A stretch of DNA of 64,000 nt from Acanthacorydalis orientalis. Lineage: Eukaryota > Arthropoda > Insecta > Megaloptera > Corydalidae. The notes under the pieces were generated by a model. It searched no databases, had not been told where the DNA came from, and was given only the letters and a program-made list of their open reading frames with translations. The translations under genes and the position numbers were made by a program. This document shows positions 13,446-24,206 of the stretch, one piece after another; positions within the stretch are counted from its first letter, which is position 1, and each line of letters opens with the position of its first letter. Location of the stretch: assembly GCA_034766995.1 (NCBI GenBank), contig CM068317.1, positions 20,766,714 to 20,830,713 on the forward strand, in the 5' to 3' direction.

Positions 13446-14440
13446 CAGTCAAGTCTCTTTTTATGCGGTAGATGCGTTCCACAAAAAAACGCAAATTAAA
13501 AAAATTCACAAAAAAAATAGCACGTTGAAAAATTAGAGATACGTTCCATAATTTTCTAAAATCGTATAAAACCAAAGCAATAAAAGTTTAATAAGAATTA
13601 TCGTCATTATTTGACAATGTTCGGCACCATTTCCGAACTGATACGAAATCACTTTCATCACTAGAAGAGAAAGTCATGCCATCAGATCTGCAGGTAAAGA
13701 CAATGGGTCTTCACAAAGAAAATTAGCGTCAACTTCGCCCTCGTTCTGTGTTGATTTCTTCCCTCTGACAATGTAATCACTGATTAAACATTGTGAGGAT
13801 GATTTTATTAATTTTTTATGTAGTTCGCGATATCCAGACAAACAATTCATCAGCTTACGTTGGAATTTGAAGGTTCATTTAGAATTTGTGCCATGAACCA
13901 GAAAACGATTTTCCAGTTTATTGCAAAGTCGAAGATCTTTTCGAATTATATTTGCAGTGAAAGAGTTAGGTTTTTCTTCCGCTTTAATATTGTTTTCTGG
14001 ATCTTCGACGATATCTAAAGTTATACCATTAACATCAACGTCACTTAAGGCATTATCCACGAGAAATTCATTGACATCATTCTGGCTAAAGGTATCAAAA
14101 CCTCCTCCATCAATTTCATGTACCAAAATAATGATTTTAGCTGATAATGTCGACGTTGGAATAGTTTCACTGATTCTAACACAACTAGACCAAGCTACTT
14201 TCCAGCAAGCATTTAAAGTTTATGGTCTTTTTTGAGTGATAGTAGATACAACATGATTAAAACAGTCCATAAATAGGACCATCCATTTTAAATTAAAGAA
14301 TATATTTTAAATATAAATTTTTTTAAACAACATGCAGCTCATTAATATATATACAACAGGACAACCCTGACTTTACATGAAATATGCACTGCATAACTTC
14401 AAAACCATATTAAAAAAATGTATAAAAACAGACTCGACTA
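13446..14440 (-). mobile_element. Tigger/pogo deletion derivative, copy A
   Basis: The left end is CAGTCAAGTCTCTTTTTATG; the right end, reverse-complemented, is TAGTCGAGTCTGTTTTTATA. TA precedes the left end (13444-13445). The copy is collinear with 31159-32411, so both descend from the same deleted parent. It encodes only the C-terminal part of the transposase on the minus strand. The DDE core and the N-terminal DNA-binding domains are absent. Confidence 0.8.
13590..14240 (-). pseudogene. Tigger transposase C-terminal remnant
   Basis: Minus-strand frames read LNACWKVAWSSC (family LNxxWRKLWPD), then an open block at 13875-14126 with FDTFSQNDVNEFLVDNALSD and VDVNGITLD. Next is EKPNSFTANIIRKDLRLCNK, followed by RKLMNCLSGYRELHKKL. 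This is the acidic C-terminal tail of Tigger/jerky-type transposases, where EDVEELLESH-like phrases are typical. It is collinear with the tail in the 35.4-kb Tigger. Stops and frameshifts separate the blocks and no catalytic residue is present. Confidence 0.75.
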
Positions 14441-14466
14441 TTTGTAAGTATATATATATATATATA

Positions 14467-14971
14467 TTAGGTGTAAAAATTAATTCTTTGCCTTTAAATT
14501 GAAATAATTGTGAGTCTACTTGAAATTAAAATATTTTCTCGTCGTTTTAGAGTTTTGAAGTTCCAACCTTAAAATGTATAAACAACAATATATCTTGTTC
14601 AAGTAGTTGGCATATCCGCAAAAAAAATGGTGAACATTGGTCAGAAAAGCAGCATATTAAATATTGCATACTTTTGACATTTCAATTAAAAAAAATGCTG
14701 ACAAAGCCATTGGTCTGATTTGTACAGTTTGGAGGGAAAGTGTAGTGATGCATAAAACATGCAAAAAATACTAAAATAGTAAAAGAGGTCCGAAAATGCA
14801 TTACGACATCATCGACTCAAAGCTGCCATTTTTTTACAAGGGATTAATCAGAGCCCCGATAAATTGAGCAAAGTTATATAAAAGAATTGGGTATATTTTG
14901 AGGATTAAAATGTATTGCATTTTTCTGTAAAATTTTTTTTTATAAAAAGGCCCCGAATTAATTTGTAAACC

Positions 14972-14974
<3 letters not shown>
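14467..14974 (+). mobile_element. short mariner-type element (TTAGGTGTA family), copy 1
   Basis: The left end is TTAGGTGTAAAAATTAATTC; the right end, reverse-complemented, is TATGGTTTACAAATTAATTC. TA precedes the left end and (TA)n arrays abut both sides. Remnants of a transposase run on the plus strand: MVNIGQKSS near 14629, ENALRHHRLKAA near 14795 and FYKGLI, followed in another frame by SPDKLSKVI. These match the C-terminal tail of a mariner-like transposase (ENALRxHRPKAA...LPDRWxxVI). The catalytic core is deleted. The family also occurs at 23.8 and 62.8 kb. Confidence 0.78.
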
Positions 14975-15002
<28 letters not shown>

Positions 15003-15025
15003 TACATACATATATATATATATAC

Positions 15026-15074
<49 letters not shown>

Positions 15075-15075
15075 C

Positions 15076-15135
<60 letters not shown>
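14972..15135. repeat. Long compound (TA)n/(TATACA)n microsatellite
   Basis: About 160 bp of TA with scattered TACA variants. It begins exactly at the right end of the 14.5-kb mariner-type element. Poly-(Tyr-Ile) reading frames here are artefacts of the repeat. Confidence 0.97.
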
Positions 15136-15749
15136 GCACTTATTACAATAAAACATTCCTCTGATCTTATATTTTACAGTCCTATGTCAACATTTTTAAA
15201 ACCCGTTAACCCTGAATATACTGTTCTGGATGGCTCGTAAAACTTATTAATATGTTCATCCAACCCTAGAAATAAATTTGTACTCCATCTCTAGTATATA
15301 TACCATTTTTCAATGTAGAGTACTTCATGTATGTAAATTGTGGAAATATTCTTAAATAATTCAGTTAAGAAAGAATAAAAATCTAAATAATAAAAATATA
15401 CTTAACTAAAAAGTTTGTACGTTTTTTAATTTTCCATTATTTATATATTTATTTACAATTAATAACCTATTTCAAATACAGATTTAAATATATTTACATA
15501 ACAATATTTATAAAACATCTTAAAATATTCCAATATTTTCAAATCAGTTGTTTTTATTAAAAAATAATTCGTGTAGAAATAAATCCAAATACTGACACAC
15601 ATTCCACTAACTATTGAAGTTTCTGTACATAAACACTACTAATTAAACATACACTATAGTCACAATTGTCTAATATTATTTTCTTTGAATAGTTTAATAA
15701 TATATTAATCCAAAACATATGTAAAAACATGAATCGGATTTGTCATTTG
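15136..15749. other. AT-rich interval, nothing recognised
   Basis: No gene or element end that I can support. Confidence 0.5.
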
Positions 15750-15910
15750 GCCAAGGACGTCTTCATGTCCGACAAGGTTAGCATAAAGACGATGTGTCAT
15801 TAGGACTTAAGCGGCTTACAGTGGCATTAGCGCTGTAACACCCAGATTGACTTCTAGAAAACACTAAGCGCGTCCAGATCCTGTCGTCTGTCAGACGACA
15901 GCCCCAGATA
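15750..15910. other. GC-richer island with two hairpins
   Basis: The island contains a perfect 21-bp palindrome, CTGTCGTCTG (15881-15890) and CAGACGACAG (15892-15901) around a single T. A weaker hairpin, TTACAG (15816-15821) with CTGTAA (15833-15838), lies just upstream. Composition is clearly less AT-rich than the surroundings. Function is unknown: it could be a binding site for a dimeric factor, a structured RNA or a remnant of an element. Confidence 0.45.
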
Positions 15911-16430
15911 TAATCGTTTACAGATTTTGTAAGAATTTAGCATTGAGATATGGTTATCGTAAGTCGATTTCAAGGTACCCTTATATATATAAACTTCTAT
16001 CTACATGTAGATCAATATCTAGCTAATAGTTTTTTTATTCGGATTGACGTTTTTGCTTTACCTATATACGATTTTGAAAATAAAGCATGTTTATTACCTT
16101 TCAGATTTTTAGGTATTTTTTATTTAAATCGTCTACTTTTTATGTATTGACTATGAACAAAGAACAAAAATACATCTGTTGTTTGTATAAATTTTATTTT
16201 ATTACATATTAAAGTTGTTTTTAAAATGTGCAAAAAATTCTGTATCAATAGAATTGACTTTTTATTCACATGACAATAAATATTTTTAATTTACTGTTTT
16301 GATAATATTTAACAATGGTTATAAAACTAATATAAATCGTATATTTTATTAGTGAAGTCAAGATTTTATAACGTATAATTTTTATTCAATTAAAAACTTT
16401 AAATTATTGAATACTTGAACAAACTTTTTG
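15911..16430. other. AT-rich interval, nothing recognised
   Basis: A 66-codon plus-strand frame (15950-16150) is hydrophobic and low-complexity. I do not regard it as a gene. Confidence 0.5.
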
Positions 16431-16439
16431 GGAAATTTG

Positions 16440-17095
16440 AAAAGTTCGCGGCCTAAATATGAAAGAATATAACTTTTGTTTTTAATTACTTTTATTTTTC
16501 AATATGATTCCCTTGAACTTAAATGCACTTCATCCGATATTCTAGTGCTTTTATGTCGTTTCGAAAATCCTTTTCTTAGAGGTCCTCAAAATTGCGATTC
16601 ACTGTTGATATCAATTATTCATCTGATGAAAATCGTCTGCTACTAAGGATTTTTTTAAATTTTGGGAACAGATTGAAATCTGAGAAGGCCAAATCTGGAG
16701 AATAGCGTGGATGGGACAGCAAATAATTTCTCAATTCAGCTAGTTTTGTCATGAATACAACATTTGTATGGGGACGTGTATTGTCCTGATGAAAAACGGT
16801 TATTTTCTTGATAAACCTGGTCTTTTTTCCACGAATTGTTTGATTGAGTAGATTCAAAATTTACCATAATACTCTCCCGTTATCATTTGACCTTTGGAAG
16901 GTATTCAACTAGCAGGATTCCTTTAACATCCCAAAAAATTCAAACCATAACTTTTCGAGCGGATAAAACTGATTTTCATTTTTTTGGTGGCGGAGAATCA
17001 TTATGTTTACATTGCATTGATTGTTGTTTTGACTGTGGAGTGTAATGGTGAATCCAAGTCTCATACATAGTCACAAATTACCAGATAAAATTAGT
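16440..17095 (-). pseudogene. mariner transposase C-terminal half (minus copy)
   Basis: Reading from 17095 downwards, the frame gives YETWIHHYTPQSKQQ, corresponding to DETWxHHYTPESKQQ. A decayed stretch follows, then an open block at 16615-16857: RGKKTRFIKKITVFHQDNTR, PHTNVVFMTKLAEL and SHPRYSPDLAFSDFNLFPKF. The HQDN aspartate and the SDF aspartate of the D34D triad are both present. It ends with ILSSRRFSSDE. Frameshifts and stops upstream of the open block, and the missing N-terminus, make it non-functional. Confidence 0.85.
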
Positions 17096-17104
17096 CGTAT
17101 CCGT

Positions 17105-17660
17105 AATTAACCGTTGATGACACTTGGGTCCACCACTACATTCTTGAGTCTAAACAATGGACTGCAAAAGGCAAACTAACTCCAAAGAAGGCAAAACAGT
17201 TTCACCTGCTGGTAAAGTTATGGCGACTGTTTTTTTGGGATACGCGTGGAATACTCTTCATTGACTACCTTGAAAATAAAAAAAAAACAATTAATAGCAA
17301 GTATTATGCGAACTTATTGCATCATTTAGCGACGAAATGAAGAAAAACGGCCACATTTGGCAAAAAGAAAGTGCTTTTTCACAATGACAATGCATCAGCC
17401 CACACATCAGTTGTTTTGAAAGCTAAAAACAATGAATTAATGTTCGAATTGCTTGTCCATCCACCATAATCGACAGATTTAACATCAAACGACTTCTCTC
17501 TTTCCAAATATCGAAATCTCGATGGAAAAAAATTGCGAACGACAATGAAGTCAGTGACGCTGTAAATAACTATTTTGAGAACATTGACAAATCGGCCTAT
17601 CAATCTAGCCTAACCGCTCTAGAACATTGTTGAGAAAAGTGTATCAAGCTAAATTATAGA
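17105..17660 (+). pseudogene. mariner transposase C-terminal half (plus copy)
   Basis: The plus strand reads DDTWVHHYILESKQWTAKG, then GILFIDYLENKK, TINSKYYANLLHHL and KKKVLFHNDNASAHTSVV. The second catalytic motif HNDN is kept. The next box reads VHPP, stop, STDLTSNDFSL (family HPPYSPDLAPSDFFLF), so the third aspartate survives but a stop replaces Tyr. DGKKLRTTMK and a frameshifted SDAVNNYFENIDKSAYQS finish the tail. Sequence is clearly diverged from the minus copy. Confidence 0.84.
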
Positions 17661-17743
17661 AAAGGAAATTATGTTGAAAAATAAATGAAAATTAATCTTA
17701 AAAAATGTTGTTTTCTTATCCAGACCCGGAACTTTTCACCCTA

Positions 17744-18690
17744 CTCTCTCTTAGCTAATCACTGTTCAATACAAAAGAGAAAATTTCATGTTTATTTAAA
17801 AAAATCTTCTGAAAAATATTGATATTTATCCAGATTAACCTGACTTAATACATAAATATTTAATAGAAAATAATGTCGTTAGCATATAGAAACTACAAAT
17901 TGAGATATAACCAATGGTTAAATTAACTTTCACAAATGAATTTCCAATCTTCACCTTCACTCTCTTCAGATTAAAATGTTAAATAATTGATTATAATAAT
18001 TATTACTTTTGAGTATTTAAGTAGCAATGTTATAATGATATAGAGTTGTATTGTGAAGAAAATATTGGCATTAGATACATTGATGAAACAAATACCGACA
18101 AAACAAATAAAAATACTGATAATAACATCATGCAATAACTTTTCTGTTGAACAATATTATTAATCTAAAAATATTATCTAATACGACAAAAAAAATATTG
18201 TTAAGAACTTATTACAAGTGTAATAACTAATAAGAAATTTCTTAAAATTGGAAAAATCAATACTGAATATAATTCTAATATAAATAAATAATATACACAC
18301 ATATATACACACATGTAGAGTATAAAAATAAAAAAAATGTACTAGTAAAAATTTATAATTCCTCTGAGATATTTTCTTCACTGAATTTCGACAAAAAGGT
18401 GACGATATTACTAAAAATGATTCAAAGATTTAAATCACTACTACTGAAAAACATAAACAGTATCACAAAATTTCAAAAAGACTAATAATAGATATAACAG
18501 AAGCATACTCAAATAATCGAATATTAATATATTTGAAAACAATATATTCATATTGGAACATTATTATTATATAATAGAAATTATTTTAAATTGGAAGTAA
18601 AATATATTCTTGATTTAGAGTTTATAGAAAATTCATGTATTAATATTACTAAAATTTCTTAAGTCTATCATTATTCTATTTAAAATGAAA
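17744..18690. other. AT-rich interval, nothing recognised
   Basis: No gene or element boundary that I can support. Confidence 0.5.
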
Positions 18691-18694
18691 AACT

Positions 18695-18711
18695 AGGGGG
18701 CTTCGCCCTCT
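18695..18711. other. GC-rich hairpin AGGGGGC-TTC-GCCCTCT
   Basis: A 7-bp stem (one G-T pair) with a three-base loop lies in very AT-rich DNA. It is followed by a short GC-rich stretch to about 18742 with CCCCCGGGCTCG. The pattern looks like the end of a small repetitive element, but I cannot place its borders. Confidence 0.45.
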
Positions 18712-18862
18712 ACATCTGCGCTCATCAACCCCCGGGCTCGCTGAATTCTCTCACTTGTCTATTACAAGCTTGCACATTTAAGTGAATTAAACAATAAACA
18801 TATTTTTAAAACTCATTTATGTCTATGTAATTATTATCACAGATATATCGTTACTTTTGTTG

Positions 18863-18863
18863 T

Positions 18864-18940
<77 letters not shown>

Positions 18941-18949
18941 GTATATATT
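18863..18949. repeat. (TA)n microsatellite with TG variants
   Basis: About 85 bp of TA with three interspersed TATG steps. A second array of the same type follows at 19022-19058. Confidence 0.96.
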
Positions 18950-19022
18950 AGTATATTTATATAATTATTAACGCAGATATATCACAACGTGCTTTATAAA
19001 GTTTTTTATGGATAATTTTGAT

Positions 19023-19058
<36 letters not shown>

Positions 19059-19059
19059 G

Positions 19060-19700
19060 AAAGAACTAAAAACTTTTATTAGTGCTCTGATTCCAAGTAT
19101 ATCTGTTAGATATATTAACATACTTGTCCGTTAGTATTAATATCCGAAAAATATTTATTAACCTTAAGTAAAAGTATAAATTTCATAAAATGATATATAT
19201 CTCTGTCTGAAATAAAAATATTTCTTTATACATTCTAATAAAAATATCTAAAGAAATTATCAATAGACAAAAATAAAAATTACAATTTTGAAATGTCTAG
19301 TTCTTTAATGAACCCCCTAATATATACACATATTCATTTCACAATTGATAATGGACATACAAATGTAAGACATGATACATGAAGATACTGCAATATAAAA
19401 TTCCAACACTGATGTCGAATGAATTGAACATTTCTGTTAAAACGAATACAAATATCTGTAAAAAGTAACCAATGACAATTATACGCAGTCAATAACTTAC
19501 ACCTCAATACCAGACCAATTAGGCTTGTGTCACAAAAACACGGACCGTAAATAAATCCAAATACATAGGACATTTTGACCAGATAGCATCTTCGTGCGTA
19601 TGTGTGTGTGTGAATGCGTATACGCCACATCCGCACACTGTCGAAAAATCTATATACTTATATAACAACTATACAAGGAACGTTTGTATGTGTGCGTGTA
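19060..19700. other. AT-rich interval, nothing recognised
   Basis: A 100-codon minus-strand frame at 19334-19636 is open but matches no family I know. Composition rises towards the 19.7-kb island. Confidence 0.4.
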
Positions 19701-19859
19701 TATTTTTTTTGTTTAATTTTTACTCGATACCACGTATGATCGAATGCATCTTCGTCGGATGCATTTTGCGCACGTGATCTCATCTCTATCCACTTTATAG
19801 CTCTTAATTTAGAATCACCACACAGATAGTGACTAAAAAGATCACTAATTTACCTGTGG

Positions 19860-19937
19860 GTGGCCGAGCTAGGATTTCACTCGTTGTGTCTCTGATATCG
19901 ATCTGAGACATGTGACGAGGTTCGTGAACTCGGCCAC
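19860..19937. ncRNA. Candidate structured hairpin in a GC-richer island
   Basis: GTGGCCGAG at 19860-19868 pairs exactly with CTCGGCCAC at 19929-19937. Inside, TTCA (19876-19879) pairs with TGAA (19925-19928). CTCGT (19880-19884) pairs with ACGAG (19915-19919), and TGTCTC (19887-19892) with GAGACA (19905-19910). The 12-nt loop holds ATCGAT. About 24 pairs form a single arm with balanced bulges. The surrounding 19.70-19.95 kb is GC- and CpG-richer than the window. It could be a small RNA precursor, an RNA element of an unseen transcript, or a protein-binding palindrome. No known family was recognised. Confidence 0.3.
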
Positions 19938-19959
19938 GCTGATGTAACTAATTAATTAA

Positions 19960-20636
19960 AATGTTGTTCTAAAGTGTTGGACAGATAACGATATGTATTT
20001 ATCTTAAGCCGCACACGAGAAAGATGCAAGAATGTAAACATATTGATAGGCATGTACACGTTTTTCAATTCTGAAATAATCGTCGAATTTGTACGCTTCA
20101 TTTTGAATTCATAATTAATATATTTAATCACTTATTTTGTAACAGGAAACGTGAAAAATTAGATGAAAATCGATATTTCCTCTCTAATTGTAAACGAGAT
20201 TGTATTTTAAATATAAAATATAGTGTTGTAAATATAAAAGTAAAATTTATATTTCACATTTATTTTTAAATATTATGTGAAGGAATTGTAGTTATGGTAA
20301 ATATTAATTATATATTTATGTTCATTTTTCATGTAATTTAAAAAATACTTTATTCAAATAATTTCATGAATAATACATACATACAGACACGTGTGTATAT
20401 ATATATATATATATAAATTACTAACATTATTAATTGTTAACGTTTGTTGACTCATGTAAAAATAATTTACAAGTACTAGACATAAATAAAAAAATGTTTT
20501 TCATATAAATATACATTTTTTATGAATATTTTAATTATAAAGGAATTAAAGTAAAATATTATATTACAAGTAAAAGATTAAAAGTAATGTTCATTTTCTG
20601 TTCTGTAGAATTAAATAAAATTAAAAAAATATACCA
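19960..20636. other. AT-rich interval, nothing recognised
   Basis: Only a short TA run near 20398-20415. Confidence 0.5.
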
Positions 20637-20639
20637 TAA

Positions 20640-20640
<1 letters not shown>

Positions 20641-20685
<45 letters not shown>

Positions 20686-20701
20686 TTTATATATGATTAT
20701 T

Positions 20702-20756
<55 letters not shown>

Positions 20757-20803
20757 TACATATAATATGGTGTGTGTGTACGCGCGCGTGTAGAGAGAGA
20801 GAG
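20641..20803. repeat. Compound microsatellite (TA)n-(TA)n-(GT)n-(CG)n-(GA)n
   Basis: TA fills 20641-20680 and about 20704-20765. It passes through GTGTGTGT and CGCGCGCG into GAGAGAGAGA by 20803. Four dinucleotide types sit next to each other. Confidence 0.95.
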
Positions 20804-21537
20804 GGAAAGAAATAAAAGAATTGTGCTTATACCTTACAACGCACAAAAATATATGTATATAAAAATGTATTGTTCTGCTAATCTGCTAACTTAATAAAAG
20901 ACAAGTTTAAGATATGCTAAGAAATATTTTTTCTTAGGTACATGTATGTAAAATTGTTATACACCTAACAAAATTAGCCACTAAACAGTAAAAAGCATTT
21001 GCATCTCATCATTAACAAAGACCTCTGAATACATTCCCTTAAAACATTTCTAAGCTTCTTATTGATAAAATTGTATTTATTTGAATTTATTTCATTACAT
21101 CAAATTTCAAATATAAAAAAAATATAGTTATACACTTCTTTACACTTGATAATCGACTAACGATTAAAAGGTAGCCGCAATATGCTTAAAATTAAGATAG
21201 AAAATACGATAAATGTGCAAAAGTAGAATGTAAATATACATACAAAACAATATTTTGGTCATAGTATTCATGTTTACTCGTGAACATTCTCGCTCATTTA
21301 CGTAACAATTAGTTCAATCCAGATTCTGTTGTATATTACAAAAAATATTTAATCAACTGCAGATTCTTATTTAAATTTGGAAATAAGATTCTTTTCTGAA
21401 AATTAAAATATTATAAAAAACAAATATTACATCGAACCAGAAACTAACACATCTAGAATTTCGTGCAAAATGGTAGAAATGATAATAAATTGAGATAATA
21501 ATTATTCTATCACAAATTATGTATTTTAAGTAAATTA
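20804..21537. other. AT-rich interval, nothing recognised
   Basis: No supported gene. A minus-strand frame at 21371-21619 is low-complexity and runs into the Tigger end. Confidence 0.5.
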
Positions 21538-21915
21538 TATTATATATATATATACACTCAAACCTGTTTTTGTGCGATTTTTTTATGCGGTATATAAAAA
21601 AATGATCATCAAAGTGCATAATGTGAATAAAAAATAATAAAAAGTAAGAAATTTGAAGATTAATTTGCCGTAAGGTTGGTTGCCTGAATGTCTAAATTTT
21701 CATCATCACATTACATACTTTGCATCAGCCCATTTTATTACATATGTATGTATTGCACCATCTAATAACATTAGTTCTTTACCGTCCTTCGAAGTGCATA
21801 CATACCTCGACCATTAAGTTAGAATTAATTTTAAAGTGAAATTAAAGGTAAATTTATTATTTCTTCCGTTTAGATATATTTTTTTATGTTTTTTGATTAG
21901 ACAGAATCCCTGAAA

Positions 21916-22075
21916 ATGAATAATCAGAAGAAAAACAAAGTGAAAAGAAAGACAATGTTCTTAGAAACTAAAATTGCGATTTTAAATCGAATAGCAGAAG
22001 GCGAAAGATACACAGATCTTGATAAAGAATTTGGATTAGATGAATCCACTATAAGATCCATACAAAAACGTGTAG

Positions 22076-22134
<59 letters not shown>

Positions 22135-22560
22135 CTAGTAATTGTGCCACAAGCGAAAGTGCTAAAAGATCATCGTACTCATGAAACATTTTAATAGAGA
22201 AAATGGAAATTCGCTCGGATTTTTAATTAAAGAGAAAGCTAAATGGTGTTATAATCAGCTGAAAGATTTAGAGCCGTCTAGTTCATCGTCTTACATTGGA
22301 AACCCAACATTTTCTGCAAACAATGGCTAGTTAAGGGGCTAATAGGGTTTTTACGACGACACGGGCTTCACAATCTGAAGATAAGAGGCATATACAAACG
22401 ACTAATCAAAAAACCGTAGTCGCAAAAACTACATCGTATCAGAAAAAGCCAACTCTAAACAACTGCGAAGTAACATCTTCAAGTGACGAAAGTGATTTTG
22501 AATCAGTTCACCACAAGAAAATCTGCCCGTTCTTGACTACCAAGAATAATTTTTACATGT
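21916..22560 (+). pseudogene. Tigger/jerky-like transposase N-terminal remnant
   Basis: The frame begins MNNQKKNKVKRKTMFLETKI then AILNRIAEGERYTDLDKEF and GLDESTIRSIQK, the CENP-B-type N-terminal helix-turn-helix. A (TA)n expansion interrupts it. Beyond, in shifted frames, come LIEKMEIRSDFLIKEKAKW, CYNQLKDLEPSSSSSY and FSANNG with a stop in place of W. Then LRGFLRRHGLHNLKIRGIYK matches the second DNA-binding domain (GWLxxFLRRHGLHNVKI). The DDE domain is missing. The frame resumes in the acidic tail (VTSSSDESDFESVHHKK). Confidence 0.83.
22080..22130. repeat. (TA)n microsatellite inside the Tigger coding region
   Basis: About 25 TA units interrupt the transposase frame after SIQKRVGF. Confidence 0.97.
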
Positions 22561-22867
22561 ACATTTTGGAAATTTTCGTATGTGCAATATATAATATACA
22601 TATAAGTAAATAAAATATTTAAAAATGTTCCCATGTGTAAATTAATTTTTGTATCTTGTTTGGAAAAGCAATTTCTAGTTACATCGTGAGGTTTTGAGTT
22701 ATTTTCTATGAGCCTTTTTATGCAGTCCCTATTCAGCGCATAAAAAAAATTTTTACAATATGTTGGGAATTATATTTTTTGTAGCTGCTTATGAAGTTTC
22801 GGAATATTTTTTTGTGCGTTTTCTTTTATGCGGTCACTATCCCCCGCACAAAAACAAATTTGAGTGT

Positions 22868-22898
<31 letters not shown>

Positions 22899-22900
<2 letters not shown>

Positions 22901-23634
22901 GTGATTCAACGAATGCTTCCACACGAAAGTATTAAAAAAACGCAAAAAAATAAAAAAAATGATATTGTTTTTATAGAAAATTTCTGCTATGACTATTTTT
23001 AACATTTTAACAGTTTTCTAACATTTGTGTTATTACAAATTTCAATAGAAAAAAACAACCATTTTTCATAAATACTTAAGAATTGGTTATTAAGTAATTG
23101 ATTCGTTATTTTTTGTAATCAGATAATGTATGATATCGAAAAAAACATTCTCCAGCATGAAACCCTGAGTGGTTATCGCAAATTTTACAAAAAAATCAAA
23201 TTTATTTTCTTCCACCAGAAACAGACTCTTGGAGCTAACCACACAATCATTTTTTCTTACCATAGGATAGTTGGTTTAGTTCATGAAATTTTTTATTCAA
23301 TCGATGCTGAGAATTGGAAGTTGTAGGTGAGTGAAAATCATCAAAGAGTTGTTTTATCAATTTTTTAACAAACTTCAAATGAAGTATTGGTTTATTGCCT
23401 TTCCTTTCCTCAAAAAATTAATATTAAATGTACGCATTTAAGGCACTGGCCTCCAGATCAGAGTAAATAGTTAAAAAATCCATACAATAAAATTCTTCTT
23501 AATTAAAAATAGATATCTGGCGTTAGCGGACAGTCGATTAACATGGTTCCTGTATGTCGACATATAACTAGAAGTCCTCACGCTGACCGATAAGAGTTAA
23601 TACTTCCATATGGAAGCCTAAATTGAACCACCTT
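22899..23634. mobile_element. Unclassified TIR element with TA target
   Basis: Left end AGGTGATTCAACGAATGCTT and right end, reverse-complemented, AGGTGGTTCAATTTAGGCTT; both continue as CCAxAxGAAAGTATTAA or CCATATGGAAGTATTAA. The left end abuts the (TA)n at 22872-22899 and TATA follows the right end. The 66-codon plus frame at 23126-23326 is not recognisable as a transposase. Size, ends and TA target suggest a non-autonomous Tc1/mariner-superfamily element. Confidence 0.7.
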
Positions 23635-23665
23635 ATATAAACAAAAATATTGGCATGTATATATG

Positions 23666-23672
<7 letters not shown>

Positions 23673-23706
<34 letters not shown>
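23673..23706. repeat. (TA)n microsatellite
   Basis: About 17 TA units. Confidence 0.95.
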
Positions 23707-23709
<3 letters not shown>

Positions 23710-23764
23710 GTGTATAGACACATTTATATGTATTATATAAAAATGCCTTGATTATTGTATAGTA

Positions 23765-24125
23765 TTTGACGTACAAACCAATTCATTGTCTTTTTTTATA
23801 AAAATGAATGTTTATTTATCAAAAAAATGAAATATATTTCAATCTTCCAAATATCCACCATTATTTTTGATAACGTTGCTCCATCTGCCGGGTAACTAAC
23901 AAATCTCTTATCGAAAAAAGATGTCCGCTTTAAGTCGATGAAATCGTCAATGCATTTTCGGACCTCTTTTTCTATTTAGAATGGGTATCAGCCATATATC
24001 TGAAATAACTTTCTTACAATTCTGTACGACATCTCTTTTTTGCAAAATATATATCTGTACTTATTTTCTTAAAATTTTCAACAGCATTATTTTTAATTTT
24101 ACTTTGAATTGATTTAAACATGAAT
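23765..24125 (-). mobile_element. mariner-type remnant (TTAGGTGTA family), copy 2
   Basis: The left end TTTGACGTACAAACCAATTC, after TA, is a decayed form of the family end TTAGGTGTACAAATTAATTC. The block 23870-23970, read on the minus strand, is the same C-terminal transposase tail as at 14.8 and 62.9 kb. It holds CGAAAATGCATTGACGATTT, CATCGACTTAAAGCGGACAT, and TTAGTTACCCGGCAGATGGA. The right end is not clear, so the right boundary is approximate. Confidence 0.6.
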
Positions 24126-24163
24126 TGATTGATTTATTATGATCTAATTAATTACATTGAAAC

Positions 24164-24165
<2 letters not shown>

Positions 24166-24204
<39 letters not shown>
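24166..24204. repeat. (TA)n microsatellite
   Basis: About 19 TA units, close to the 23.8-kb mariner remnant. Confidence 0.96.

Positions 24205-24206
<2 letters not shown>

Larger units (their letters stand above)
16433..17741. mobile_element. Head-to-head fusion of two mariner 3' halves
   Basis: Both outer ends are mariner 3' termini. Left has TGAAAAGTTCGCGGCCTAAA and right, reverse-complemented, GGGTGAAAAGTTCCGGGTCT, with TA after the right end (17742-17743). The left half encodes transposase on the minus strand and the right half on the plus strand. The two meet near 17095-17105, where both stop at about the same codon, just before the DETWxHHY box. No N-terminal half is present. The total of about 1.3 kb happens to equal a normal mariner. 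Confidence 0.82.
21555..22866 (+). mobile_element. Tigger/pogo transposon with N-terminal transposase domain, DDE core deleted
   Basis: The left end is CACTCAAACCTGTTTTTGTG; the right end, reverse-complemented, is CACTCAAATTTGTTTTTGTG. Both are followed inwards by GCG and ATGCGGT-like sequence. TA arrays abut both sides. At 1312 bp it lacks about half of a complete Tigger. A (TA)n array has grown inside the coding region at 22080-22130. Confidence 0.87.
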
